A stretch of 44,567 nt of DNA from positions 1-44,567 of the forward strand of contig NZ_BONZ01000018.1 of assembly GCF_016862975.1 (NCBI RefSeq), in the 5' to 3' direction. The notes beneath the pieces were generated by a model. The model was not told the origin of the DNA. It worked only from the letters and a program-made list of their open reading frames with translations, and ran no database searches. The position numbers and the translations under genes were made by a program. Source of the DNA: Rugosimonospora africana (GTDB lineage: Bacteria; Actinomycetota; Actinomycetes; Mycobacteriales; Micromonosporaceae). Every line of letters begins with the position of its first letter. Position 1 is the first letter of the stretch. This document shows positions 26,490-35,009 of the stretch, in pieces.

Positions 26490-26546
26490 ACAACACTGAG
26501 CCCGACTCACCCGCGCCACGAACGTCCACAGTGGAAGGAGACCCAC

Positions 26547-28127
26547 GTGACCTCGAACCTGCGAGTGGGTGACCTCGTCGTCCGCAACGCGGCACGCATG
26601 CCGGACGCGGTGGCGGTCATCGACCCGGGCGGCACCCTCAGTTGGCGGCAGCTGGACCGGGGCGCCAACCGGCTGGCCTCCGGCCTGCTGGCGGCCGGGC
26701 TGTCCCGGGGTGACCGGGTCGCGACCGTCATCCACAACTCCGCCGCCGCCGTCGAGATGCTGTTCGCTCTCGCCAAGGCCGGCCTGATCGGGGTACCGAT
26801 CAACTACGGGCTGACTCTGTCCGAGGTCCGGCAGCTGCTGGCCGACTCGGATCCGCGGTGCGTCGTGGTGGACGCCGAGTACGCCACCGGCGAGTTCGTC
26901 GACACGGTCGCCGCCGCCCTTCCGGCGAAGCCGCCGACCATGGTGCTGCGCAACGGCGAGGTCGTACCGGACGGCTGGCTCGACTACGACGACGTGAGGC
27001 TGCGCGGCCGCGACGACTTCGACAGTGCCGGGGTGAGCGCGGACGACATCCGCACCATCCGGTACACCAGCGGGACGACGGCGGTGCCGAAGGGCTGCAT
27101 GGGTACGCACCGGCAGATCCTGGCGAGCATCGCGAACTACTTCCTGCAGGTACCGGCGCCGGACTCGGGTCCGTTCCTGCAACTGCTGCCGCTGTTTTCC
27201 GGTGCCGGCATCTGGATGTCGTTCGCGGCCGCGTACCAGGGCGTCGCCACCGTCATCCAGCCGTCCTTCGACGCGGCCGAGGCGCTGCGTTCGATCGAGG
27301 CGACCGGTGCGGCTCACACGCTCGCGGTGCCGACGATGGTCAGCCGGCTGACCGAGGAGTTCGCCGGCGGCGGGTACCGGATCGACTCGTTCAAACTGCT
27401 CGGGTACACCGGCGCGCCGATGCCGCCCAAGGTGATCCGGCGAGCGATGGAGATCCTGCCGTGCGAGTTCTACCAGGGCTTCGGCGGCGGCGAGATCGGC
27501 GGCCTCGTCTCGTTCCTGCTGCCGGAGGACCACGCCGCCGCGCTGGCCGACGAGCGGATGGCCGAGCGGTTGCGTTCGGCGGGCCGGCCCGCCCGGTACG
27601 CGGAGGTCCGCATCCGCGCCATCGACGGCACGGTACTCGGGCGCACCGAGGTCGGCGAGATCACCGTCCGGTCGCCCAGCAACTTCTCCGGGTACTGGAA
27701 CCGTCCCGAGGAGACCGCCCACACGGTACGCGGTGACTGGGTCTACACCGGCGACATGGGCTACTTCGACGAGGCCGGCTACCTGTACGCCGTCGACCGG
27801 GCGAAGGACATGGTGATCACCGGCGGCAACAACGTCTCCCCGGCCGAGGTCGAGGCGGTGCTCATGGAGCATCCGGACATCGCCGCCGCATCGGTGATCG
27901 GCCTGCCCGACGAGGAGTGGGGCGAGGCGGTGACCGCCGTCGTCGTCGCCCGCACCGGGGCGAGCCCCGGGCAGGAGGAGATCCTGCGTCACGCCCGCGC
28001 GCACCTGGCCGGGTACAAGACGCCGAAGTCGGTGAAGTTCGTCGACGCCCTGCCGCTCAACAGCGCCGGGAAGGTCCTCAAGCGCGCCTTGCGGGAGCGG
28101 TTCGCCTCACCCGCCGAGACGGCATAG
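26547..28127 (+). CDS. AMP-forming acyl/aryl-CoA ligase
   Basis: The 526-residue enzyme activates a carboxylic acid with ATP and joins it to CoA. It has the P-loop-like YTSGTTAVPKG (173-183), the GFGGGEIGG substrate/adenine region, YTGDMGYFDEAGYLY, the hinge DRAKDMVITGGNNVSPAEVE and the C-terminal catalytic lysine in NSAGKVLKRA (Lys509). The substrate class is not decided by these motifs; neighbours suggest an aromatic or branched acid. Start GTG 26547 has GGAAGGAG upstream, directly after a TCCACAGTGGA palindrome. Confidence 0.9.
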   Translation: MTSNLRVGDLVVRNAARMPDAVAVIDPGGTLSWRQLDRGANRLASGLLAAGLSRGDRVATVIHNSAAAVEMLFALAKAGLIGVPINYGLTLSEVRQLLADSDPRCVVVDAEYATGEFVDTVAAALPAKPPTMVLRNGEVVPDGWLDYDDVRLRGRDDFDSAGVSADDIRTIRYTSGTTAVPKGCMGTHRQILASIANYFLQVPAPDSGPFLQLLPLFSGAGIWMSFAAAYQGVATVIQPSFDAAEALRSIEATGAAHTLAVPTMVSRLTEEFAGGGYRIDSFKLLGYTGAPMPPKVIRRAMEILPCEFYQGFGGGEIGGLVSFLLPEDHAAALADERMAERLRSAGRPARYAEVRIRAIDGTVLGRTEVGEITVRSPSNFSGYWNRPEETAHTVRGDWVYTGDMGYFDEAGYLYAVDRAKDMVITGGNNVSPAEVEAVLMEHPDIAAASVIGLPDEEWGEAVTAVVVARTGASPGQEEILRHARAHLAGYKTPKSVKFVDALPLNSAGKVLKRALRERFASPAETA

Positions 28128-28174
28128 CACGGCACAGCACGGCACCAGTACCGAGAACGACCGGAGGAACGACA

Positions 28175-29020
28175 ATGGACTGGAAACCCGACCGGGCCTC
28201 GATTCCGGAGGGCTTCGTCATACAGCCGGAAGAACTGACGACACTGACCGTGTCGATGCCCGTCGAGGGTGTCGCGCGGATCGTGCTGAACCGGCCGGAC
28301 AAGCTCAACGCCTTCAACGGGGCGATGCTCAAGGACCTCCGCTCGGTGCTGTGGCTGATGAACTTCGACCCGGCCGTGCGGGTCATCGTCCTGACCGGTG
28401 CCGGTCGCGGGTTCAGCTCGGGCCGGGACATCCCGGAGCTGCGTGCCGAGCGCGGGATGCCGCTGCCGCAGTACCGGGCGTGGATGCGGGCCAACCAGGA
28501 GACCTTCGACGACATCGAGGCGATCGAGAAGCCGGTCATCGCCGCCATCAACGGCGTGTGCGCCGGCGGCGGCGTCGAACTCGCCACGTCCTGCGACTTC
28601 CGGATCGCGTCGAGCGGGGCGACGTTCCTGCTCCCGGAGATCTTCATCGGCGTGATGCCCGCCTCGGGCGCGTGTTCCCGGCTGATCCAGCTGATCGGCA
28701 TCGAGAACGTCAAGGACCTGGTGATGACCGGGCGCACGATCGACGCCGAGGAAGCGCGCGGCATGCGCCTGGTCGGCCGGGTCGTGGCCCCGGACGAGCT
28801 CGATGACGCCGCACTGTCCCTGGCGGGGCAGCTGATGCGGGGTGCGCCGCAGGCGGTGGGCATGGCCAAGCACGTCATCAACATGTGCCAGAACGTGGAC
28901 ACCGACACCGGCCGCATGCTGGAACGGCTCGCCCAGTCCTCGCTCGTGGGCACCGCCGACTCGACCGAGGGCATCCGCGCGTTCCTCGACAAGCGGCGCC
29001 CCGAATTCGGCGGCCGGTGA
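28175..29020 (+). CDS. Enoyl-CoA hydratase/isomerase family protein
   Basis: The 281-residue crotonase-fold protein has ARIVLNRPDKLNAFN, FSSGRDIPEL (first oxyanion half), GVCAGGGVELATSCDFRIAS (second half) and LPEIFIGVMP. It is expected to hydrate, isomerise or cleave an acyl-CoA made by the upstream ligase. An N-terminal extension of about 20 residues precedes the usual start of the fold. ATG 28175 is preceded by GGAGG. It ends eight bases before the first of four repeated start codons of the monooxygenase gene. Confidence 0.88.
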   Translation: MDWKPDRASIPEGFVIQPEELTTLTVSMPVEGVARIVLNRPDKLNAFNGAMLKDLRSVLWLMNFDPAVRVIVLTGAGRGFSSGRDIPELRAERGMPLPQYRAWMRANQETFDDIEAIEKPVIAAINGVCAGGGVELATSCDFRIASSGATFLLPEIFIGVMPASGACSRLIQLIGIENVKDLVMTGRTIDAEEARGMRLVGRVVAPDELDDAALSLAGQLMRGAPQAVGMAKHVINMCQNVDTDTGRMLERLAQSSLVGTADSTEGIRAFLDKRRPEFGGR

Positions 29021-29027
29021 GCGCGAG

Positions 29028-29087
29028 ATGAGCGAGCGCGGGATGAGCGAGCGCGGGATGAGCGAGCGCGGGATGAGCGAGCGCAAC
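29028..29087. repeat. Four tandem 15-bp units, each with an in-frame ATG (MSERG repeats)
   Basis: ATGAGCGAGCGCGGG is repeated three times, and a fourth copy ends AAC. All four ATGs (29028, 29043, 29058, 29073) are in frame with the monooxygenase. The unit also contains GAGCG stretches that might serve as ribosome binding sites. Confidence 0.92.
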
Positions 29088-30284
29088 ACCGACGTCGATG
29101 AGGTCATCGTTGCCGGTGGCGGGCCCACCGGCCTGACGGTGGCCGCCGCCCTGGCCCACCGGGGCGTACCGGTCACCGTCCTGGAGGCGGCACCCGCGCT
29201 GAGCACCGAGTGGCGGGCGTCGACCTTCCACCCGCCGACGCTGGAGCTTCTCAAGGAGCTGGACGTCGTCGACGAGATGGTGTCCCGGGGCCTGGTCGCC
29301 GACAAGTACCAGATCCGTGACCGGGTGGACGGGCTGATCGCCGAGTTCGACCTGTCGGTGCTCGCCGAGGACACCGAGTTCCCGTTCCGGCTCCAGCTCG
29401 AGCAGTACAAGTTCGCCGAGATGCTCGCCGAACGGATGGAGCGCCACCCGCTCTGCACCATCCACTATGGACACTCGGTGGAGTCGGTCGAGGACGACGG
29501 GGACGTGGTGACCGTCACCGCGCGGCTCGCCGACGGTACCCCGGTGACCCGTCGTGCCCGGTACGTCATCGGCGCGGACGGCGCCCGCAGCGCGGTACGC
29601 AAGTCGCTGCGCATCCCGTTCTCCGGCCACACGTACCCGGTGCGGTTCCTCATCCTGAGCACCACGTCGGACTTCGCCAAGGTGATGCCGGACATCTGCT
29701 ACGTGAACTACATCTGGGACCCGGTGGAGCCGATGATGCTCCTGCGTATCCCGGACGTGTGGCGGGTGCTGTTCTCCATCGGCCCCGACGAGCAGGAGGG
29801 CGACCTGCTGGAGCCGGAGTCGCTGCGGCGGCGGGTCGCCCAGGTGACCCCGGAGCGCGGCTTCGACGTGCTGTCCGCCCAGTACTACAGCGTGCACCAG
29901 CGGGTCGCGGACACGTTCCGGTCCGGGCGGGTCCTGCTCATCGGCGACGCGGCGCACGTGAACAGCCCGGTCGGCGGGCTGGGGCTCAACAGCGGGGTGC
30001 ATGACGCGTTCGACCTGGCCATCCGGCTGGCCCGGCACCTGCGCGACGGGGCCGCCCCGGAGATCCTGGACGAGTACGCCAGCCGGCGCAGGGAGATCGC
30101 GCTGGAATTCGTCCGCCGGGTGACCCACCGCAACACCACGATGATGATCGAGCAGCAGGCCGAGGCGCGGGAGAAGAACCGCCGCGAGATGCGGGCGATC
30201 GCGGAGAGTCCCGAGCGGCAGCGCGAGTGGCTGCTGGAGTCCAGCATGATCTCCGGGGTACGGATGGCCTCGATCGGCCACTAG
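29028..30284 (+). CDS. FAD-dependent monooxygenase (aromatic hydroxylase type)
   Basis: The 418-residue product is a class A flavoprotein monooxygenase: dinucleotide-binding VAGGGPTGL near residues 28-36, the DG motif IGADGARSAVRKSL (184-185) and the FAD ribityl motif LIGDAAHVNSPVGGLGLNSG starting at about 304. It would use NAD(P)H and oxygen to hydroxylate an aromatic compound or its CoA ester. It closes the ligase-hydratase operon. The N-terminus holds four MSER(G/N) repeats with four possible starts, so the true start may be 29073. Confidence 0.88.
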   Translation: MSERGMSERGMSERGMSERNTDVDEVIVAGGGPTGLTVAAALAHRGVPVTVLEAAPALSTEWRASTFHPPTLELLKELDVVDEMVSRGLVADKYQIRDRVDGLIAEFDLSVLAEDTEFPFRLQLEQYKFAEMLAERMERHPLCTIHYGHSVESVEDDGDVVTVTARLADGTPVTRRARYVIGADGARSAVRKSLRIPFSGHTYPVRFLILSTTSDFAKVMPDICYVNYIWDPVEPMMLLRIPDVWRVLFSIGPDEQEGDLLEPESLRRRVAQVTPERGFDVLSAQYYSVHQRVADTFRSGRVLLIGDAAHVNSPVGGLGLNSGVHDAFDLAIRLARHLRDGAAPEILDEYASRRREIALEFVRRVTHRNTTMMIEQQAEAREKNRREMRAIAESPERQREWLLESSMISGVRMASIGH

Positions 30285-30294
30285 TCAACGGGGT

Positions 30295-31284
30295 TCACCG
30301 GGACCGGCAGGTCGCCAGGGTCTCCATCGCGTGGCGTTCCAGGTCGGCGAGCTCGGCGAGGATTTCCGAGGCGCGGGTCAGGTGATCCGGGTCGCCGGTC
30401 TCGCCGGCCGCCCCGATCTGGGCGGACACCTCGGTCCAGAGCGGAGCGATCTGGGCGTACGCCTGGTGGCCCCGGTGCAGGCTGTCGTCGTCGACGATCG
30501 ACGCGCACTCGGCGAGGAAGTCGCGGTACATGGCGCGGAACAGGCCGCCACCGGTCCCGCCCCGTTCCATCAGCATCGCGGCCTGGCACAGGTCGCGGGA
30601 CGGGTCGGCGGAACGGTCGAGCCACCGGGTGACCTGCCGGGCCGCCTTGCCGATGCCGCGGTGGCCGAGGTTGGCGATGGGTGGGTTGAGGAAGTCGTGC
30701 GCGTTGCGCAGGACGGCTGCCCGGATGGCCTCGCCCAGGTCGGGCCGGGCGGCGGGGCCGGCGATGGTGTACGAGAGGTTGCGGGCGGTCATCGGCCCGC
30801 GCGCGTTGCGGGCCTGCTCCAGGCTTGCCAGGGTGGTCGTCACGGCACCGCCCTGGTCGGCGGTGTCGATCAGGTAAGCGTGTGTGTCGTCGTACCCGTA
30901 CGCGGCGACGAAGTGGCCCCCGAAGTGGACCTTGGTGGCGAAGTAGTCCAGGTGGTAGGAGTCCAGCTGAAGGCCGACCGGGCGGCCGGCGTCGAGGGCG
31001 GCGGTGATGTTGCGCCACGCCCGGCGAGGTGAGGCGGTCTGCTCGGCGTGCAGCGTGAGGCCCAGCCGGTCCGCCAGATTGCGGCTGATCGTGAACGGCT
31101 TGGTGCGACCGCCGAGGAACGGGAAGTCCATGCTCTTGGCGTCCCAGTAGACGAAGCCCAGGCCCTCGCCGAGGCCGAACAGCATGGGCTCGGACAGCTC
31201 AAGGCCCTGGTGGCGTACCAGGACGCCGAGCGCGGTGGTCTCGCAGTGCCGACCGCCAGGGAATTCCACGTTCTCGATGATCAT
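30295..31284 (-). CDS. BtrH-like protein with C39-peptidase-like N-terminal domain (DUF4872)
   Basis: The 329-residue protein opens MIIENVEFPGGRHCETTALG, with Cys14 in the BtrH-type position, and continues with GGHFVAAYGYDD (His124) and AYLIDTAD (Asp140), a likely Cys-His-Asp triad. A helical DUF4872-like domain follows. In butirosin biosynthesis BtrH transfers an acyl chain from a carrier protein to an aminoglycoside. Here there is no carrier-protein or aminoglycoside gene nearby, so the acyl donor and acceptor are unknown. ATG 31284 has GAGGAAG upstream. It converges on the monooxygenase gene. Confidence 0.75.
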   Translation of the reverse strand: MIIENVEFPGGRHCETTALGVLVRHQGLELSEPMLFGLGEGLGFVYWDAKSMDFPFLGGRTKPFTISRNLADRLGLTLHAEQTASPRRAWRNITAALDAGRPVGLQLDSYHLDYFATKVHFGGHFVAAYGYDDTHAYLIDTADQGGAVTTTLASLEQARNARGPMTARNLSYTIAGPAARPDLGEAIRAAVLRNAHDFLNPPIANLGHRGIGKAARQVTRWLDRSADPSRDLCQAAMLMERGGTGGGLFRAMYRDFLAECASIVDDDSLHRGHQAYAQIAPLWTEVSAQIGAAGETGDPDHLTRASEILAELADLERHAMETLATCRSR

Positions 31285-31517
31285 TCGGCTTCCTCGACTG
31301 CCGGCCGAGCTGGGCCGGCGGGGAGATGGACGGGTCAGGCGACCGTACCCGCATCCACGCGACCGGTCGGGCGTCGCATCGTCGCCGACGGGTCCGCGGG
31401 CCGGTGGACCGACCGCTATCCGACAGTCGCCCCGTGCGGTCGCGGGATTGTCCGGCTACCGGACGTGCCGGCAGCATCGGGGGTGTCGGCAGGACCGCCC
31501 GCACCCCGAGGAGTCCG

Positions 31518-34500
31518 GTGACCCACGCGTACGCCACCACGAGCCGCGACCCGGGAACGCGTGGCAGGGGTGAGTCCCGGCCCCGCCACGCGTCCGAGGC
31601 CCGGCGCCCGGCGCCCGCCGTACCCGCCACCGGGCGCGGCGGCGAACCCACGCGCACAGCCGTCGCCCGGGCGATCGCGAGCGCCAGCCGACCGATCGCA
31701 CCCGGCCACCGGGCCGACGCCGAGCGGTGGACCGGTCAGGACCTGAGCGACGTCCGGCTGCACACCGGGCCGCAGGTACGGGTCGCGGCCCGGGCACTGG
31801 GCGCCGCGGCGTTCACGGTCGGCCGCGACGTGGGCGTGGCCACCGGGCCGGGCCAGGAGATCCCGCGGGCGCTGCTGACCCACGAGCTCATCCACGCCGC
31901 CCAGCAGGGTGCCGAGCCCAACGGCGCCACCGCGCACCAGGCCGAGACCCAGGCCGCCGGCCGCGGCGGGGCGCCCGGTCCGCTCGCCGCGCCCGGGGCG
32001 CCGTACGTCGCCTGCGCGCCCGAGGACTGGCTGCAGACGACCCCGGACGTGCGCGCCTACGGGTACTCCGAACTCGTCGACGAGCTGCGCGGGGTCAACG
32101 AGTGGCTCGCCCGGCAGATCTCCTCCAGCCAGGATGTCGACCGGATGCAGGAGGCGAAGGCCGCGCTGGAGGCCGAAGTGGCGCGCCGGCAGCGGGCGAT
32201 CCGCCAGGCCGACCGGCCGCCACCGCGGCAGCGGGGTGGGACACGGAGCGGCACCCGGGGCGGCACGCGGGGCGCACCCGCCGCGCCGACCCCGACGACG
32301 GAGACGCCGTCGGAGAGCGAGGTGCCCCGGGTGCTGCGCGACCGGGCCAGCACCCAGCTGACCGATCCGGCCGAGGTCCGGGCCGAGGTCGACCGGATCA
32401 CCGCGTGGTTGCAACGCCCGGATGTCAGCCGCGCCGACCGCGCGGCGCTGCGCGCCGAACTGGTCGCGCTCGCTCCGCAGCTCGGCGAGGACCTGGCCCG
32501 GTCGAGCGCGGCCCGCCAGTCGGCCCGGCTCACGGCGGCGTTCCAGCCGACCGACGCGGGCGACCGCACGCAGGTACTCGACGCGATCCGGCTGATCGAG
32601 TCGATCCGGCCGTACTCGGCGCAGCCCGGCACGGCGTACGTCGTCCACCGCGGCGAGATGCTCGTCTTCCCGCAGGATCTGGCCGACCGGGTACGCGGTG
32701 AGGTCGTGGCCGCGCTGAACGAGGCGGCACGCCGGGCCGGCGACATGAACACCGGCACCGAGTTCCGGCTCCAGGAGCACCTGCGGCTCAACTACGAGGA
32801 GCATCCCGTCGTCGGCTTCGCGGTCAGCCTGGTCAGCGGCGAAGAGCCGGTCGACGTCCAGCGACGGGTCCTGCCCCCGCTCGGCGACTCGTCGGTGGCG
32901 CTCAGCCGGTACCGGAACGCGCAGCGCCGCGGCTCCCTGTCCGAGGCGGCCGAGGCCGTGTTCGCCGCCGTCGAGCAGGCCGACCGCGCACAGCAGCTGG
33001 TCTTGGAGGGCATCGACCGCAGCATCGCGGCGGCCGGGCAGATCGTGCGCGGCCTGGAGATCACCCGCAACCTCGCGTTCACCGTCGCGCTGTCGATCGG
33101 CGCGATCCTCGCGGCACCGGTCGTCGCGGCCGGCGTCGCCGGGTTCGGCGCGACCGGGCTGACCGCCACCGGGCTGACCGCACTGGGCACCGGCACCGTC
33201 GTCGGCGCCGAGGGCTTCGGGCTCGGCTTCCTCAGCGGCGGTGCCGGGGAACTGGCCGCCGGCGGGAGCGTCCGGCACGCCCTGCGGACCGGAGTCGGCG
33301 AGGGCGTACGGGTCGGCGAGCAGGGCTTCGCGATCGGCCTCGGCGGCGGGGCGAGCCTCGGCCTGGCTGGCAACCTCGGCGTCGGTACCGCCGGCCTGAG
33401 CCGGACCGGAACCCTGGTACGCAGCGCTCTGGCGCAGGGCGGCGGAAACGCGCTCGGTTCGGCGACCGGCGCGCTGCTGACCGAACCGCAACCCGGCGGC
33501 CCGGGCAGGGGCGAGGCCGCGTTGCGGGCCGGCCTACTCGGCTTCGGGCTGGGCGCGTTGGGCGGCGGGGCCGGCGCGTACGCCACCGGACTCACCTCTC
33601 CGACCGCCCGGCTGGTGATCGGCGCCGGGCTGCCCAGCCTCGCGACCGGCGGCGCGACGTACTGGCAGACCGGCGACTGGCGGCAGTCGCTGGTCGCCGG
33701 CGGCACCGCGCTGACCGTGGGCGTCATCGGGCTCCGGGCGCCGCAAACCGAACCGACAGCGGCGCAGGATCGGGCGTTCCAGCTCGGCGTGTCCGCGCGC
33801 GAGTCGGTCGGCAGCTTCGGCACCGGGGTGGGGCGGACGGTCGCGCCGTGGCTGGCCGCGTCGATGATCGGCCTGAACGAGGGGCTACCGGCGACCCGCA
33901 TGCCGGTCGGCTCTGCCCCGGTCGCCACGGCACCGATCAGCGCGACCGCATCGACGTCGCCGCCACCGGCCGGCACCCTGGCCACGCCCACACCCACGAC
34001 CACGACGACCGCCGCCACCGCCGCCACGCCCACACCCACGACCACGACGACCGCCGCCACCGCCGCCACGCCCACCACGACCACCCCAGCGACCACGACC
34101 ACCACGACGCCGACGACCACGGCGCCGACGACGACCACGGCGCCGACGACCGCACCCACCACCACGCCGGCGACCACGGCCGCCCCCGCGCCGCCGACCG
34201 CGACCGCGCCGGCACCCGCCCCGGCACCGGCCGTCGCGGTCCGGGTGTCGGCCGGCGCCCTGGTGCCCGGCGGCCAGACCGTGGTCGACCCGTTCTCCGG
34301 GCAGGCGCTGGGCACGCAGTCCGCCTCGGCGCGGACGGCTCGCTCCCTGATCACCGGCATCCGTGCCGACGAGGGCGAGGTCGCCGCGTGGCGGCTCGCG
34401 CTGGCGCGCGGCGAGATCGGCCTGCAGGCACCCGCCGGCGCCAATGTGCGGGGACCCGACTTCCTGACCGCCGTCATCGACAGCAACGGCGTGGTCTGGC

Positions 34501-34736
34501 TGATCGTCACGGACGTGAAGACCTCCACGGTGGGCACCTTCCCCACACCGGCGACTTCGGTGCCGCCGACCTGGATGGCCGAGTTGCAGGCGGCGATCGC
34601 GGTGGGCCGGCTCAACCTCAACGATCCGGCGCTGGAGGCGGCGATCCGGCTGGCGTTCACGCAGGGCCGGGTACGCATCCGGCAGCTCAACGCCGACTAC
34701 TCGCCGACCGGTGGAGGGACCGTCACCGGCTTCTGA
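31518..34736 (+). CDS. Large eCIS-core (DUF4157) protein with candidate PD-(D/E)xK nuclease tail
   Basis: The 1072-residue protein has these parts in order: an eCIS-core/DUF4157 domain (about 65-130) with DVRLHTGPQVRVAARALGA and the zinc-metallopeptidase-like HELIH (122-126); charged helical regions (170-510) with Arg/Gly and Pro/Thr linkers; a glycine-rich, hydrophobic segment (about 515-740); a Thr/Ala/Pro linker (about 820-905); and a C-terminal domain (905-1072). The last has GPDF (Asp981) followed by WLIVTDVKTS (Asp999, Lys1001), a PD-(D/E)xK-like layout, with an acidic helix before it (Glu952, Glu954). This looks like an injected or secreted toxin. I chose GTG 31518, with GAGGAG upstream; 64 earlier in-frame codons are Arg-rich and look non-coding. 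Confidence 0.75.
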   Translation: MTHAYATTSRDPGTRGRGESRPRHASEARRPAPAVPATGRGGEPTRTAVARAIASASRPIAPGHRADAERWTGQDLSDVRLHTGPQVRVAARALGAAAFTVGRDVGVATGPGQEIPRALLTHELIHAAQQGAEPNGATAHQAETQAAGRGGAPGPLAAPGAPYVACAPEDWLQTTPDVRAYGYSELVDELRGVNEWLARQISSSQDVDRMQEAKAALEAEVARRQRAIRQADRPPPRQRGGTRSGTRGGTRGAPAAPTPTTETPSESEVPRVLRDRASTQLTDPAEVRAEVDRITAWLQRPDVSRADRAALRAELVALAPQLGEDLARSSAARQSARLTAAFQPTDAGDRTQVLDAIRLIESIRPYSAQPGTAYVVHRGEMLVFPQDLADRVRGEVVAALNEAARRAGDMNTGTEFRLQEHLRLNYEEHPVVGFAVSLVSGEEPVDVQRRVLPPLGDSSVALSRYRNAQRRGSLSEAAEAVFAAVEQADRAQQLVLEGIDRSIAAAGQIVRGLEITRNLAFTVALSIGAILAAPVVAAGVAGFGATGLTATGLTALGTGTVVGAEGFGLGFLSGGAGELAAGGSVRHALRTGVGEGVRVGEQGFAIGLGGGASLGLAGNLGVGTAGLSRTGTLVRSALAQGGGNALGSATGALLTEPQPGGPGRGEAALRAGLLGFGLGALGGGAGAYATGLTSPTARLVIGAGLPSLATGGATYWQTGDWRQSLVAGGTALTVGVIGLRAPQTEPTAAQDRAFQLGVSARESVGSFGTGVGRTVAPWLAASMIGLNEGLPATRMPVGSAPVATAPISATASTSPPPAGTLATPTPTTTTTAATAATPTPTTTTTAATAATPTTTTPATTTTTTPTTTAPTTTTAPTTAPTTTPATTAAPAPPTATAPAPAPAPAVAVRVSAGALVPGGQTVVDPFSGQALGTQSASARTARSLITGIRADEGEVAAWRLALARGEIGLQAPAGANVRGPDFLTAVIDSNGVVWLIVTDVKTSTVGTFPTPATSVPPTWMAELQAAIAVGRLNLNDPALEAAIRLAFTQGRVRIRQLNADYSPTGGGTVTGF
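33982..34240. repeat. Low-complexity linker DNA with a 42-bp repeat
   Basis: A 42-bp unit is present twice (33982-34023 and 34024-34065) with a partial third copy, followed by ACC/ACG/GCG-rich sequence that encodes the Thr/Ala/Pro linker before the C-terminal domain of the eCIS-core protein. Such linkers often separate a delivery part from a swappable toxin domain. Confidence 0.8.
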
Positions 34737-34765
34737 TCCCGCCGCGCCAGACGGGCCGTCCGGTC

Positions 34766-34910
34766 CGCGTCACCGCGAACCGTCCGCCTTCGGCCGCGTC
34801 ACCGTGAGACCGCCTCTGGCCCGCGTCGCCTGGAACCGTCCGCCTCGGGCCGCGTCACGGTGAGCCGACCGCCTCCGGCCCGCGTCGCCCCGAACCGTCG
34901 GTCTCCGGCC
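34766..34910. repeat. Five degenerate ~29-bp repeats downstream of the eCIS-core gene
   Basis: CGCGTC recurs at 34766, 34795, 34822, 34851 and 34881, each followed by a similar stretch ending near CCGCCTCGGGC. Units are 27-30 bases and diverged. They fill the gap before the next operon; no gene is visible on either strand, and no immunity gene is evident. Confidence 0.7.
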
Positions 34911-34950
34911 CACGGCGGCCCCGACCCCTCCGCCGCCGGCATCCCGGACC

Positions 34951-34982
34951 TTTACATCGCCATTGACTTTGCGGTACAAAGT
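34951..34982 (+). promoter_or_regulatory. Promoter and operator of the membrane protein/regulator operon
   Basis: ACTTTG (34966-34971) and CAAAGT (34977-34982) form an exact inverted repeat with a five-base spacer. A possible promoter, TTTACA (34951-34956) and TACAAA (34975-34980), overlaps it with 18 bases between. This arrangement fits autorepression by the winged-helix regulator encoded second in the operon. Confidence 0.6.
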
Positions 34983-35009
34983 ACTTGGCGGCGATCGAGG
35001 AGGACATTC

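Noticed and set aside
31326-31517. 64 extra codons before the eCIS-core protein
   Set aside because: They are Arg-rich without family similarity, the ATG has no spacing for a ribosome binding site, and GTG 31518 has GAGGAG.
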